Shown: positions 1 to 9,478 of the stretch, piece after piece
Position numbering within the stretch: the first letter of the stretch is position 1
Layout of the letters: each line of letters starts with the position of its first letter
Origin: Thermoplasmatota archaeon
Lineage (GTDB): Bacteria; Pseudomonadota; Gammaproteobacteria; Burkholderiales; Thiobacillaceae
Direction: 5' to 3'
Assembly (NCBI GenBank): GCA_023475455.1
Contig: JAMCVR010000232.1
Span: forward strand, 1-9,478
Length of the DNA: 9,478 bases
Notes under the pieces: model-generated
Seen by the model: the letters and a program-made list of their open reading frames with translations, nothing else
The model's database searches: none
What the model was told of the DNA's origin: nothing
Translations under genes and position numbers: made by a program

Positions 1-1
1 G

Positions 2-430
2 CTGAAGCCGGGCGGCCTGGTGCTCAACCACGGCATCACCACGGCCGAGCCCGAGGCCAGCGGCCTCGGCGGCGGCATTGCCGAATTCATCGAGGACTAC
101 GTGTTCCCGGGCGGCGAGCTGGTGCACGCCTCCGACGTGCTGCGCGTCGCAGCGGCCAGCGGCCTCGAATGCCTGGACGCCGAAAACCTGCGCCCCCATT
201 ACGGCCAGACCCTGTGGCACTGGGTCACCCGGCTGGAGGCGCACGCCGACGAAGCCCGCCGCCTGATCGGCGAGCAGAAATACCGCATCTGGCGCATCTA
301 CATGGCAGGCTCCGCCTACGCCTTCGACCACGGCTGGATGGAGTTGTGGCAGGTGCTGGCGGGCAAGGCCGTCGACGGCAGCCAGCCGGCCTACCCGTTC
401 AGGCGGGATTACATCTATCGCGGCGAGTGA
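2..430 (+). CDS. Cyclopropane-fatty-acyl-phospholipid synthase-type SAM methyltransferase, C-terminal part
   Basis: This is the last 142 codons of a gene cut by the left window edge; the reading frame is open from base 2 to the TGA at 428-430. The visible part begins in the LKPGG loop that follows a Rossmann-type SAM-binding fold. It continues with the FIEDYVFPGGELV segment, an LRPHYGQTLWHW motif and a helical tail (EQKYRIWRIYMAGSAYAF) that ends in YPFRRDYIYR. These are hallmarks of the Cfa/mycolic-acid cyclopropane synthase family, which transfers a methylene from SAM to membrane lipid acyl chains or related substrates. The SAM-binding motif I and the N-terminal region lie outside the window, so the exact substrate cannot be judged. 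It could be a Cfa-like methyltransferase with another substrate. The family call is secure; the specific reaction is inference. Confidence 0.85.
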   Translation: MKPGGLVLNHGITTAEPEASGLGGGIAEFIEDYVFPGGELVHASDVLRVAAASGLECLDAENLRPHYGQTLWHWVTRLEAHADEARRLIGEQKYRIWRIYMAGSAYAFDHGWMELWQVLAGKAVDGSQPAYPFRRDYIYRGE

Positions 431-433
431 GCG

Positions 434-482
434 ATTGATCCCGGCTGCGGGTTGAACCGATCCATGCGTACGATGGATCAAT
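434..482. terminator. Nested inverted repeats between convergent genes, possible weak terminator
   Basis: The short gap between the methyltransferase and the CDF gene carries two overlapping inverted repeats. GATCCAT (459-465) pairs with ATGGATC (473-479) across a 7-base loop. Alternatively ATTGATC (434-440) pairs with GATCAAT (476-482). The right arms overlap the CDF stop codon. There is no T-run on either strand, so this is not a standard intrinsic terminator. The position between two convergent genes is the main reason to suspect a transcription-end role. Confidence 0.25.
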
Positions 483-1386
483 CCGTCAGACGATCCAGTT
501 CCTGATCCGCCAGGGACAGCGGATCCTCGATCGGTTCCAGGTGCGTGGTGAGATGGGCGTAGGGCACGGCCAGACGGATGTCGGCCTCGATGCGTTCCGA
601 CCAGTCATGTCCCTGCTGGACGGTCCAGGCGCCGGGCACCAGCACGTGCAGGGAAACAAAGGCGCGGGTGCCCGCCTGCCGCGTGCGCAGGGCGTGAAAC
701 GCGAGGCCCTGCCGGCGATAGCCTTCCAGTACGCCTTCGATCGCCCTGAGGTCTTCCCCGGAAATGGACACATCCATCAGCCCCGCGGCCGAGCGCTGCA
801 GCAACTGCCAGCCGGTCCGGACGATATTGAGGGCCACCAGCAGGGCGATCACCGGGTCGAGCCAGAGCCAGCCGGTCAGCCAGACCAGGCCGACGCCGAG
901 GATGACCCCGGCGGAGGTCCAGACGTCGGTGAGCAGGTGGCGGGCGTCGGCTTCCAGGGTGATGGATTTGTATTTTTTCCCCACCCTCATGAGGATGCGC
1001 GAGGTGGCCAGGTTGATGATCGAGGCGACCACCGACACCGCCAGCCCGACGCCCACGGCTTCGAGCGGTTGCGGATTGAGCAGGCGCTCGATGGCTGCGT
1101 AGCCGATGAAGATCGCGGCGACGAGGACGAGGAAGCCTTCGAACGCGCTGGAGAAATACTCCGCCTTGCCGTGTCCGTGCGCATGGTTGTCGTCCGCGGG
1201 GATGGCCGCCAGCGACAGCATGGCCAGCGCCATCATCGCCCCCGCCAGGTTGACGAAGGATTCGAGCGCGTCGGAAAGCAGGCCGACCGAGCCGGTGAGC
1301 CACCAGGCCCAGGCTTTGAGCAGGATGGTGGCGAGCGCCGCGGCGATGGAGAGCCAGGCATAGCGTTTGAGAGAGTCGGGCAGCAT
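478..1386 (-). CDS. Cation diffusion facilitator (CDF) family metal efflux transporter
   Basis: A 302-residue inner-membrane protein of normal CDF length, related to FieF/YiiP, expected to exchange divalent metal (Zn, Fe, Mn or similar) for protons. The N-terminal half holds about six hydrophobic segments. The PADDNHAHGHGKAE stretch (63-76) matches the conserved TM2-TM3 region of FieF. TM5 carries H150 and D154 in EADARHLLTDVWTS. The C-terminal part from about 205 to 290 is the cytoplasmic dimerisation domain, including the family-typical LRTRQAG segment. In TM2 the residues aligned with FieF D45 and D49 are E42 and N46 (SDALESFVNLAG), an unusual transport-site set, so the metal is not predicted. 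The ATG start at 1386 gives a normal N-terminus; no strong Shine-Dalgarno is visible. It is transcribed away from the CNP1-proB run and converges on the methyltransferase gene. Confidence 0.93.
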   Translation of the reverse strand: MLPDSLKRYAWLSIAAALATILLKAWAWWLTGSVGLLSDALESFVNLAGAMMALAMLSLAAIPADDNHAHGHGKAEYFSSAFEGFLVLVAAIFIGYAAIERLLNPQPLEAVGVGLAVSVVASIINLATSRILMRVGKKYKSITLEADARHLLTDVWTSAGVILGVGLVWLTGWLWLDPVIALLVALNIVRTGWQLLQRSAAGLMDVSISGEDLRAIEGVLEGYRRQGLAFHALRTRQAGTRAFVSLHVLVPGAWTVQQGHDWSERIEADIRLAVPYAHLTTHLEPIEDPLSLADQELDRLTD

Positions 1387-1493
1387 TCGATGTTTCGCGC
1401 GGGCAAGGGTTCGGGATTCTGCGCCTGGCTGGATTCGATTGGATTTGATCTTAATCTTAGGCCGATTGGCCCTGTATTCGGGGGTGGAAGGGA

Positions 1494-1522
1494 TTGAATC
1501 CGGCTTGCGGGCATTTTACCGT
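1494..1522 (+). promoter_or_regulatory. Weak candidate sigma-70 promoter for the CNP1-proB run
   Basis: Within the 185-194 bp divergent gap upstream of the CNP1-like gene, TTGAAT (1494-1499) is followed after 17 bp by TACCGT (1517-1522). The -35 is fair and the -10 is poor, so this is only a candidate. The rest of the gap (1387-1571) shows a GGCC-GATT-GGCC inverted repeat near 1460-1471 but no clear promoter for the minus-strand CDF gene. Confidence 0.22.
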
Positions 1523-1580
1523 CCGGCCGTGCCGCGCTTTCTTGAAGACATCCCGTGGCCGAAGCCATAAAATGCCGGGC

Positions 1581-2078
1581 ATGAGAATCCTGTCCGCCCT
1601 GCTGCTGTTTCTGCCCCTGACCGCGTATGCCGAATGGGGCCGGTTTGATTTCGAATTCGAAAACGAGAAGCCCTGGGTGGAACTGTCGGCCCAGTTGCCG
1701 CCGATTCCCAAGGCGGAAAACCTGGTCGAGTTCAACGTGTCGTCGGCCACCCGCAACCGGCATTTCGTCGACACGGCTTCGATCAGCGCCGGCGCGGACA
1801 AGGTGGTCCGCTACAGCGTGGTGATCGAAGCGGCGGGCGGGGCGAAGAACGTGTCGTTCGAGGGCATGCGCTGCGAGACCGGCGAGCGCCGCCTGTATGC
1901 CTACGGCCACCCCGACGGCACCTGGTCGAAGGCGCGCAACGCCGGCTGGGAAGACATCAAGTTCCGCTCGCTGCTGTCGTATCACAAGGCCTTGTTCGAG
2001 GATCATTTCTGCCCCGACGGCATCAGCGTCAGGGACGCCAGGGAGGCCGTTCGCAATCTGCGGCGGGCGGCACGCTGA
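1581..2078 (+). CDS. CNP1-like exported protein of unknown function
   Basis: A 165-residue protein if started at the ATG at 1581, or 168 residues from the in-frame ATG at 1572; neither has a good Shine-Dalgarno. The N-terminus [17 protein letters not shown] is a typical Sec signal peptide with likely cleavage after AYA, so the product should be periplasmic. The mature part ([11 protein letters not shown]..., then [15 protein letters not shown], and a C-terminal [14 protein letters not shown]) resembles the CNP1-like family common in Betaproteobacteria, whose function is not known to me. Two cysteines, C98 and C144, could form a disulfide. The stop codon overlaps the proB start (TGATG at 2076-2080), so translation is probably coupled. 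The family name is recognised from memory of sequence and neighbourhood; a role is not proposed. Confidence 0.82.
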   Translation: MRILSALLLFLPLTAYAEWGRFDFEFENEKPWVELSAQLPPIPKAENLVEFNVSSATRNRHFVDTASISAGADKVVRYSVVIEAAGGAKNVSFEGMRCETGERRLYAYGHPDGTWSKARNAGWEDIKFRSLLSYHKALFEDHFCPDGISVRDAREAVRNLRRAAR

Positions 2079-3199
2079 TGCATTCCGTGGTGCAGCACGC
2101 CCGGCGCATCGTCGTCAAGGTCGGTTCCAGCCTGGTCACCGCCGAAGGGCGCGGGCTCGACCACGCCGCGCTGTCGCGCTGGGCCGGGCAGATCGCCGCG
2201 CTGACCGGGCAGGGCAGGGAGGTGGTGCTGGTGTCCTCCGGCGCGATCGCCGAGGGTATCGCCCGGCTGGGCTGGAAGAAGCGGCCGAAGGCGGTGAACG
2301 AACTGCAGGCCGCCGCCGCCGTCGGGCAGATGGGGCTGGTGCAGGCCTACGAATCGATTTTCCGCACCCACGGTCTGCACGCCGCGCAGGTGCTGCTCAC
2401 CCACGAAGACCTGGCCGACCGCACCCGCTATCTGAATGCGCGCACCACCCTGCGCACGCTGCTGGGACTGCGCGTGGTGCCGATCATCAACGAGAACGAC
2501 ACCGTGGCCACCGACGAAATCCGCCTCGGCGACAACGACACGCTGGGCGCGCTGGTGACCAACCTGATCGAGGCCGACTGCCTGGTCATCCTCACCGACC
2601 AGACGGGCCTGTATACCGCCGACCCGCGCAAGGATCCGCAGGCCACGCTGGTGATGGACGCCCATGCCGGCGACCCCGAACTCGAACGCATGGCGGGCGG
2701 GGCGGGCAGCAGCGTCGGTACCGGCGGCATGCTGACCAAGATCCTGGCGGCCAAGCGCGCGGCCAGGAGCGGCGCGCACACCGTGATCTGCAGCGGGCGC
2801 GAGGAAGGCGTGCTGCTGCGGCTGGCCGCCGGCGAGGCGATCGGCAGCCAGCTGGTGGCGCGCCAGGCACCGCTCGCCGCACGGCGGCAGTGGCTGGCCG
2901 ACCACCTGCAGCTGCGCGGCGGCGTGGTGCTCGACGACGGCGCGGTGCGCGCCCTGCGCGAGGACGGCAAGAGCCTGCTTCCGGTCGGCGTCAAGGGCGT
3001 CACCAGCGAATTCGCGCGCGGCGAAGTGGTTGCGGTGGTCGATATCGAGGGGCGTGAAGTCGCGCGCGGGCTGAGCAATTACAGCGCCGGCGAGGCGCGC
3101 CGCATCGCCGGCAAACCGAGCAGCGCGATCGAGGCCGAGCTCGGCTACATGGACGAGCCGGAGCTGATCCACCGCGACAACCTGGTGGTGCTGGGGTGA
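2078..3199 (+). CDS. proB: Glutamate 5-kinase
   Basis: A 373-residue cytoplasmic enzyme that phosphorylates L-glutamate with ATP, the first committed step of proline synthesis. The amino-acid kinase domain runs from about residue 9 to 260. It holds [10 protein letters not shown] (12-21), VSSGAIAEG (52-60), the glutamate/active-site stretch [17 protein letters not shown] (138-154), LTDQTGLY, and the nucleotide-site segment [15 protein letters not shown]. The last 95 or so residues form a PUA domain, as in E. coli ProB, and the length is normal. The ATG overlaps the CNP1 stop codon, and the TGA at 3197-3199 overlaps the GTG start of the next gene. Feedback inhibition by proline is a property of the family; nothing in the sequence argues against it. 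No proA is present in the window. Confidence 0.98.
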   Translation: MHSVVQHARRIVVKVGSSLVTAEGRGLDHAALSRWAGQIAALTGQGREVVLVSSGAIAEGIARLGWKKRPKAVNELQAAAAVGQMGLVQAYESIFRTHGLHAAQVLLTHEDLADRTRYLNARTTLRTLLGLRVVPIINENDTVATDEIRLGDNDTLGALVTNLIEADCLVILTDQTGLYTADPRKDPQATLVMDAHAGDPELERMAGGAGSSVGTGGMLTKILAAKRAARSGAHTVICSGREEGVLLRLAAGEAIGSQLVARQAPLAARRQWLADHLQLRGGVVLDDGAVRALREDGKSLLPVGVKGVTSEFARGEVVAVVDIEGREVARGLSNYSAGEARRIAGKPSSAIEAELGYMDEPELIHRDNLVVLG

Positions 3200-3792
3200 C
3201 CACCACGCTGGATTTGATGCGCCACGGCGAGCCCGTCGGCGGGCGCAGGTATCGCGGCCAGATCGACGATCCGCTGTCGGAAAAAGGCTGGGCGCAGATG
3301 CGGGCGGCGGTGGGCGACGCCGCGCCGTGGACGCGCATCGTGTCGTCGCCGCTGCTGCGCTGCCGCGCCTTCGCCGAGTCGCTGGCCGACCGCCACGGCC
3401 TGCCGCTGGCGCTGGACGCGCGGCTGAAGGAAGTCGGCTTCGGCGAGTGGGAGGGCAAATCGGCCGCCGAGATCGAGCAAGCCGCGCCCGGCACGCTGGC
3501 GCGCTTCAAGGCCGACCCGGTGAACGCGCGTCCGGCCGGGGCCGAGCCGCTGCCGACTTTTCACGCACGGGTGGCCGCCGCGCTCGACGACCTGCTTGCG
3601 CAACACGCCGGCCAGCACGTGCTGCTGGTGGGGCACGCCGGGGTGATGCGCATGGCGCTGGCCTGGGCGTTGCGGATCCCGCTGGAACACGCCTACCGCA
3701 TCGAGGTGGCGAGCGCCTCGCTGACGCGCCTGCGCTTCGAAAACGGAGGCGCGAGCCTGGTCTTCCACGGCAGCCCGCGCGCCGACCGGTGA
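3196..3792 (+). CDS. cobC: Histidine phosphatase, alpha-ribazole phosphatase (CobC) type
   Basis: A 198-residue phosphoglycerate-mutase-fold phosphatase. The catalytic RHGEP motif gives phospho-accepting H10. [12 protein letters not shown] follows, then the acid/base region [11 protein letters not shown] (E79), then the second histidine in [10 protein letters not shown] (H147). The short form with GFGEWEG is typical of CobC, which removes the 5'-phosphate of alpha-ribazole in the nucleotide-loop pathway of cobalamin. The next gene being a BtuF-like B12 binder supports a cobalamin role, although a general sugar-phosphate phosphatase of the same fold cannot be excluded. The start is GTG at 3196, inside the last codons of proB (GTGA overlap), and the stop overlaps the next gene in the same way. 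No other cob genes are in the window, so salvage is more likely than full synthesis being encoded here. Confidence 0.85.
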   Translation: MTTTLDLMRHGEPVGGRRYRGQIDDPLSEKGWAQMRAAVGDAAPWTRIVSSPLLRCRAFAESLADRHGLPLALDARLKEVGFGEWEGKSAAEIEQAAPGTLARFKADPVNARPAGAEPLPTFHARVAAALDDLLAQHAGQHVLLVGHAGVMRMALAWALRIPLEHAYRIEVASASLTRLRFENGGASLVFHGSPRADR

Positions 3793-4649
3793 TCCGCCGC
3801 GCTGTTTTCTGCCTGTGCCTGCTGCTGGCGGCGCCCGCGCAGGCAGCCGCCATCCGCCTGGTCGACGATGCCGGGCAGACGCTAGGACTGGCCCGCCCGC
3901 CGCAGCGCATCATTTCGCTCACGCCGCATCTCACCGAACTCCTGTTCGCCGTCGGCGCCGGCTCGCAGGTGGTCGGCGTGGACAGCGCCAGCGATTATCC
4001 CGAGGCAGCGCGAACACTGCCGCGCGTCGGCGATTACAGCCGCATCCACTTCGAGCGGATCCTGGCGCTGAAGCCGGATCTGGTCATCGTCTGGGTCGGC
4101 GGCAACCGCGCGGCCGACATCCACGGCCTGAAAAAAATGGGCCTGCCCGTGCTGCACACCCAAGCCACCCGGCTCGACGACGTGGCACGCCTGCTGCGGC
4201 TGGTCGGACAGGCGAGCGGACACGCGGAGGAGGGGGACGCAGCGGCGCGGGATTTCTCCGCGCGGCTGGCCGCACTGCGTGTGCGGGTGGCGCGACAGCC
4301 GCCGCCGGGCGTGTTCTATCAGGTCTGGGATCGCCCGCTGATGACGGTGGGCGGCACCCACTGGATCAGCGATGCGCTGGCGCTGTGCGGCGCACGCAAC
4401 GTGTTTGCCGACCTGCGTGCGGTTTCGTCGGTGGTGTCGCGCGAGGCGGTGCTGCGGCGCGCGCCGGCACTGATCGTGGGCGGCAGCGACGCGCCCGGCC
4501 TACGCCGCCCGTGGCAGCGTTTCGCCAGCCTGCCGGCGGTGAAAAAGGATGCGTTTGTGCGGGTAAACGCGGACTTGCTGCACCGGCCCACGCCGCGGCT
4601 GATCGAGGGCGTGGCCGAACTGTGCGCGGCGGTGGCGCCCTACCGGTGA
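3789..4649 (+). CDS. btuF: Periplasmic cobalamin-binding protein (BtuF-like ABC transporter component)
   Basis: A 286-residue protein starting at GTG 3789, which overlaps the cobC stop (GTGA). This start gives a clean signal peptide, [19 protein letters not shown], cut before AAIRL. There is no lipobox, so a soluble periplasmic protein is expected. The mature protein has the class III substrate-binding fold. [17 protein letters not shown] opens the N-lobe, [22 protein letters not shown] follows, then a long connecting helix ([19 protein letters not shown]), and a C-lobe with [20 protein letters not shown] and [17 protein letters not shown]. These match E. coli BtuF, which delivers vitamin B12 to BtuCD; the BtuCD genes are not in the window. 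Siderophore-binding relatives share the fold, but the GGN pattern after DLVIVW and the cobC neighbour favour cobalamin. The last 10 bp overlap the end of fur on the opposite strand. Confidence 0.88.
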   Translation: MIRRAVFCLCLLLAAPAQAAAIRLVDDAGQTLGLARPPQRIISLTPHLTELLFAVGAGSQVVGVDSASDYPEAARTLPRVGDYSRIHFERILALKPDLVIVWVGGNRAADIHGLKKMGLPVLHTQATRLDDVARLLRLVGQASGHAEEGDAAARDFSARLAALRVRVARQPPPGVFYQVWDRPLMTVGGTHWISDALALCGARNVFADLRAVSSVVSREAVLRRAPALIVGGSDAPGLRRPWQRFASLPAVKKDAFVRVNADLLHRPTPRLIEGVAELCAAVAPYR

Positions 4650-5086
4650 CGGTTGTCGCCTGATTTGCGGTTGGGGCAGTTTTCCTTGATGCAGTCGGCG
4701 TAGATCTGCAGCGAGTGGTCGTGGATGGAAAAGCCCCGCTCCTTGGCGATGCGGGTCTGCCGCTTTTCGATTTCACTGTCGTAAAACTCCTCGACCTTGC
4801 CGCATTGCAGGCAGACCAGGTGATCGTGGTGGTCGCCCTGGTTGAGCTCGAACACCGCCTTGTCGCTGTCGAAGTGGTGGCGTATCAGAAGCCCGGCCTG
4901 CTCGAACTGGGTCAGCACGCGATAGACCGTGGCGAGGCCGATGTCCTGGCCTTCGTCCGACAGCAGGCGATATACCTCCTCGGCAGTCATGTGCCGCTTG
5001 TCGCTCTGCTCGAACAGATCGAGAATTTTCAGGCGCGGCAAAGTGGCTTTGAGACCGATGCTCTTGAGATCGGACGGATTGCTCAA
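4640..5086 (-). CDS. fur: Ferric uptake regulator Fur
   Basis: A 148-residue dimeric DNA-binding repressor that senses iron and represses iron-uptake genes. The N-terminal winged helix includes [15 protein letters not shown] (12-26), [11 protein letters not shown] and the recognition region [18 protein letters not shown] (50-67). The HHDH metal motif (86-89) is present, as are the two zinc cysteine pairs C92/C95 and C132/C137, so all family metal ligands I can check are intact. The start is TTG at 5084-5086, with GGAG six bases upstream. No ATG lies upstream in frame, and the first internal Met (M33) would cut into the DNA-binding domain. The gene is divergent from bamE, the same arrangement as the fur-omlA pair described in Pseudomonas aeruginosa. 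It converges on btuF with a 10-bp overlap of coding ends. Confidence 0.97.
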   Translation of the reverse strand: MSNPSDLKSIGLKATLPRLKILDLFEQSDKRHMTAEEVYRLLSDEGQDIGLATVYRVLTQFEQAGLLIRHHFDSDKAVFELNQGDHHDHLVCLQCGKVEEFYDSEIEKRQTRIAKERGFSIHDHSLQIYADCIKENCPNRKSGDNRHR

Positions 5087-5110
5087 TGGGGGCTCCAGAA
5101 CGGGAACGCG

Positions 5111-5130
5111 AATACGTTATGATACGTTTT
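5111..5130. repeat. 10-bp-phased direct repeat in the fur/bamE promoter region
   Basis: ATACGTT occurs at 5112-5118 and again at 5122-5128, exactly one helical turn apart, and overlaps both candidate -10 regions. The spacing would put the same face of two sites toward one protein. It does not match the Fur consensus. It may be a chance match in a short AT-rich stretch. Confidence 0.4.
5118..5123 (+). promoter_or_regulatory. Candidate -10 element of bamE
   Basis: TATGAT matches the sigma-70 -10 consensus at five of six positions, 43 bases before the bamE ATG. No good -35 lies at 16-18 bp upstream. It overlaps the candidate fur promoter on the other strand, so the two divergent promoters would compete or be co-regulated. 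Confidence 0.35.
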
Positions 5131-5165
5131 TTTTCAACTGCCCCAACCCTTCCGGTCTCCTGGCT

Positions 5166-6961
<1,796 letters not shown>

Positions 6962-6983
6962 CCGCTCGCCACAGGAATCCACC

Positions 6984-7280
6984 ATGAACGCCGTCAAGGT
7001 CTACAGCACCGGCATCTGCCCCATCTGCGTCAAGGCCAAGGCCTTCCTCGACAAGCGCGGCATCGGCTACGACGAAGTCCGCATCGACCTCGACCGCGAG
7101 GCGATGAAGGAGTTCGCCGTCGTCACCCGCGGCGCGCGCATCGTGCCGCAGATCGTCGTCGACGGCACCTGCATCGGCGGCTTCACCGAACTGACCGAGC
7201 TCGACATGGACGGCGGACTGGATCACCTCCAGCCCCGATCCGGGTGGGAAAAAGCCCGCACAAGCGACGTCGAGCATTGA
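6984..7280 (+). CDS. Glutaredoxin-family protein with CPIC active site
   Basis: A 98-residue thioredoxin-fold protein. The N-terminus [23 protein letters not shown] places the dithiol site at C12-P13-I14-C15. Canonical glutaredoxins have CPYC, so Tyr is replaced by Ile. The cis-proline region reads [19 protein letters not shown], with the GG glutathione-binding segment and the acidic LDMDGGL end, all as in class I glutaredoxins. It should reduce protein disulfides or glutathione mixed disulfides in the cytoplasm. About 13 residues after the fold ([15 protein letters not shown]) form a basic/acidic tail that most small glutaredoxins lack. AGGA at 6973-6976 is a good ribosome-binding site, seven bases before the ATG. 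It follows dapB, and its stop codon lies inside the -35 box of the carA promoter. Confidence 0.9.
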   Translation: MNAVKVYSTGICPICVKAKAFLDKRGIGYDEVRIDLDREAMKEFAVVTRGARIVPQIVVDGTCIGGFTELTELDMDGGLDHLQPRSGWEKARTSDVEH

Positions 7281-7305
7281 AGACAGGCGCCGGTTCGGCT
7301 ACAAT
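7277..7305 (+). promoter_or_regulatory. Sigma-70 promoter of carAB
   Basis: TTGAAG (7277-7282) and TACAAT (7300-7305) are separated by 17 bp, a good match to consensus. The -35 overlaps the glutaredoxin stop codon. Transcription should start near 7311-7313, giving a leader of about 80 bases that opens almost at once into the hairpin at 7316-7352. Confidence 0.6.
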
Positions 7306-7315
7306 TGCTGCATTC

Positions 7316-7355
7316 AATTCAGGCGGGTTCGCGCGAGCGGCTCGCCTGAATTTTG
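7316..7355 (+). terminator. GNRA-capped hairpin plus U-run in the carA leader (terminator or attenuator)
   Basis: AATTCAGGCG (7316-7325) pairs perfectly with CGCCTGAATT (7343-7352). The stem continues through a G-U and a G-C pair, one bulged U with a U-G pair, and three G-C pairs (CGC 7330-7332 with GCG 7337-7339). It is capped by GCGA (7333-7336), a GNRA tetraloop. TTTT (7351-7354) follows directly. This has the form of an intrinsic terminator. It may end the dapB-grx transcript, but it lies downstream of the carA promoter, so it would also act on carAB transcripts as an attenuator or a 5' stabilising stem. No competing antiterminator is obvious in the remaining 39 bases before carA. Confidence 0.6.
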
Positions 7356-7393
7356 TCACCTGCGCCACGCTCATTTGTCTTGCGGAGTCCTCC

Positions 7394-8533
7394 TTGTCAC
7401 GTGCCCAGCCCGCCATCCTTGTTCTAGCTGACGGTTCGGTTTTTCGCGGCCTGTCCATCGGCGCCGACGGCATCGCGACCGGTGAGGTGGTATTCAACAC
7501 CTCGCTGACCGGCTATCAGGAAATCCTCACCGATCCCTCGTATTCGCGCCAGATCGTGACGCTGACCTATCCCCACATCGGCAACACCGGCATCAACGCC
7601 GAGGACGTCGAGGCGGACCGCGTTCACGCCGCCGGCCTGGTGGTGCGCGACGTGCCGCGCCTGCATTCCAACTTCCGCGCCGGGTCTTCGCTGCCCGATT
7701 ACCTCGAAAGCCAGAACGTCGTGGCGATCGCCGACATCGACACGCGGCGGCTGACGCGCATCCTGCGTGAAAAGGGCGCGCAAAGCGGCTGCATCATGGC
7801 CGGTGCGGTGGACGAGGCGAAAGCGCTCGAGGCCGCGCGCGCCTTTCCGGGCCTCGCCGGCATGGATCTGGCCAAGGTGGTCTGTGCGCCGGCGGCGTAC
7901 GAATGGAGCGAGACCGAATGGAAGCTGGGGCGTGGCTATGGCAAGTCGAGCGCGCCGCGTTTCCATGTGGTGGCGTTCGATTACGGTATCAAGCTCAACA
8001 TCCTGCGCATGCTGGCCGAGCGCGGCTGCCGCCTGACCGTGCTGCCCGCCACCGCCGCCGCCGCGGAGGCGCTGGCGCTGAAGCCGGACGGTATTTTGCT
8101 ATCCAACGGCCCCGGCGATCCGGAGCCGTGCGATTACGCGATCAAGGCGATCGCCGAACTGGTGGCAGCGAGGATCCCGACCTTCGGCATCTGCCTCGGC
8201 CATCAGTTGCTGGCGCTCGCCTCGGGCGCCAGGACCGTCAAGATGAAGTTCGGCCATCACGGCGCCAACCATCCGGTCAAGGACCTCGACAGCGGGCGGG
8301 TGGCGATCACCAGCCAGAACCACGGCTTCGCGGTGGACGCGGCGACGCTGCCCGCCAACCTGCGTTGCACCCATGTCTCGCTGTTCGACGGCTCGCTGCA
8401 GGGTATCGCGCGCACCGACGCCCCCGCATTCAGCTTCCAGGGCCATCCTGAAGCCAGCCCCGGCCCGCACGACGTGAGCTATTTGTTCGACCGATTTATC
8501 AAGCTGATGGCCGATCACGCCGGAGCACACTGA
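7394..8533 (+). CDS. carA: Carbamoyl-phosphate synthase small (glutaminase) subunit
   Basis: A 379-residue subunit that hydrolyses glutamine and passes ammonia to CarB for carbamoyl phosphate, used in arginine and pyrimidine synthesis. The N-terminal domain shows [34 protein letters not shown] and [17 protein letters not shown]. The C-terminal class I glutamine amidotransferase domain has [24 protein letters not shown] with nucleophile C267, and [13 protein letters not shown] with H351 and E353. These residues sit two positions from E. coli CarA C269/H353/E355. The start is TTG at 7394, chosen because GGAG (7384-7387) lies six bases upstream and the resulting length fits the family (E. coli 382). 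Upstream in-frame sequence lacks conserved residues and runs into the hairpin. carB follows after two bases. Confidence 0.98.
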   Translation: MSRAQPAILVLADGSVFRGLSIGADGIATGEVVFNTSLTGYQEILTDPSYSRQIVTLTYPHIGNTGINAEDVEADRVHAAGLVVRDVPRLHSNFRAGSSLPDYLESQNVVAIADIDTRRLTRILREKGAQSGCIMAGAVDEAKALEAARAFPGLAGMDLAKVVCAPAAYEWSETEWKLGRGYGKSSAPRFHVVAFDYGIKLNILRMLAERGCRLTVLPATAAAAEALALKPDGILLSNGPGDPEPCDYAIKAIAELVAARIPTFGICLGHQLLALASGARTVKMKFGHHGANHPVKDLDSGRVAITSQNHGFAVDAATLPANLRCTHVSLFDGSLQGIARTDAPAFSFQGHPEASPGPHDVSYLFDRFIKLMADHAGAH

Positions 8534-8535
8534 TC

Positions 8536-9478
<943 letters not shown>

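Larger units (their letters stand above)
5109..5137 (-). promoter_or_regulatory. Candidate sigma-70 promoter of fur
   Basis: Read on the minus strand, TTGAAA (5137-5132) and TATTCG (5114-5109) are separated by 17 bp. The spacer contains an eight-base A-run and the two copies of a short direct repeat. The predicted start of transcription lies about 16 bases before the TTG start of fur. No convincing 19-bp Fur box is visible, so autoregulation cannot be claimed from sequence. Confidence 0.4.

Noticed and set aside
1460..1471. GGCC-GATT-GGCC inverted repeat in the CDF/CNP1 divergent gap as a metal-regulator operator
   Set aside because: The arms are only four GC bases each, which is common by chance here, and it matches no operator I know.
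541..1497. Long open frame of 318 codons on the plus strand opposite the CDF gene
   Set aside because: It is antisense to a clear CDF protein, its translation is Gly/Arg/Asp/Gln-rich low-complexity sequence, and no family motif is visible. Such frames are expected in GC-rich DNA.
2003..3172. 389-codon open frame on the minus strand opposite proB
   Set aside because: Antisense to an intact proB with all motifs; the translation is His/Gln/Ala/Gly-rich without recognisable domains.
5087..5165. Fur box in the fur/bamE gap
   Set aside because: No stretch resembles the GATAATGATAATCATTATC consensus beyond short AT-rich matches.
7305..7349. Leader peptide frame starting TTG at 7305 and ending with TGA in the hairpin before carA
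   Set aside because: Its start lies within the -10 box, upstream of the predicted transcript start, so it would not be in the mRNA, and it has no ribosome-binding site and no run of regulatory codons.

Overview
The window is GC-rich, gene-dense chromosomal DNA of a proteobacterium, most likely a betaproteobacterium of the Nitrosomonadales/Thiobacillus-like kind. This rests on protein similarity judged by eye and on two familiar neighbourhoods: a CNP1-like gene beside proB, and fur divergent from bamE followed by dapB, a glutaredoxin and carAB. There are no tRNA or rRNA genes, no CRISPR array, no phage genes and no insertion sequences. It reads as core housekeeping DNA rather than an accessory island.

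Layout. (1) 2-430, plus: the 3' end of a cyclopropane-fatty-acid-synthase-type methyltransferase, cut by the window edge. (2) 478-1386, minus: a cation diffusion facilitator (metal efflux) gene, convergent with (1). (3) 1581-4649, plus: a tight run of CNP1-like exported protein, proB, a CobC-type phosphatase and a BtuF-like cobalamin-binding protein. Each stop codon overlaps the next start, which implies translational coupling of proline synthesis with B12 salvage genes. (4) 4640-5086, minus: fur, which meets btuF tail to tail with a 10-bp overlap and is divergent from bamE. (5) 5166-7280, plus: a long bamE-type lipoprotein with an extra C-terminal NTF2-like domain, then dapB and a monothiol-sized glutaredoxin with a dithiol CPIC site. 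(6) 7277-9478, plus: a recognisable promoter, a hairpin leader, carA, and the start of carB, which runs off the window.

The genes serve general metabolism: proline (proB), lysine/diaminopimelate (dapB), carbamoyl phosphate for arginine and pyrimidines (carAB), metal homeostasis (fur, CDF pump), outer membrane assembly (bamE), cobalamin salvage (cobC, btuF) and redox (grx).

I found no new multi-gene system. The points most worth checking are a 330-bp in-frame near-perfect tandem duplication inside carB that runs to the window end (real mutation or assembly artefact), the BamE + NTF2-like fusion, a GNRA-capped hairpin followed by a U-run directly downstream of the carA promoter, and a CDF transporter whose transport-site residues read E/N/H/D rather than the usual Asp/His set.
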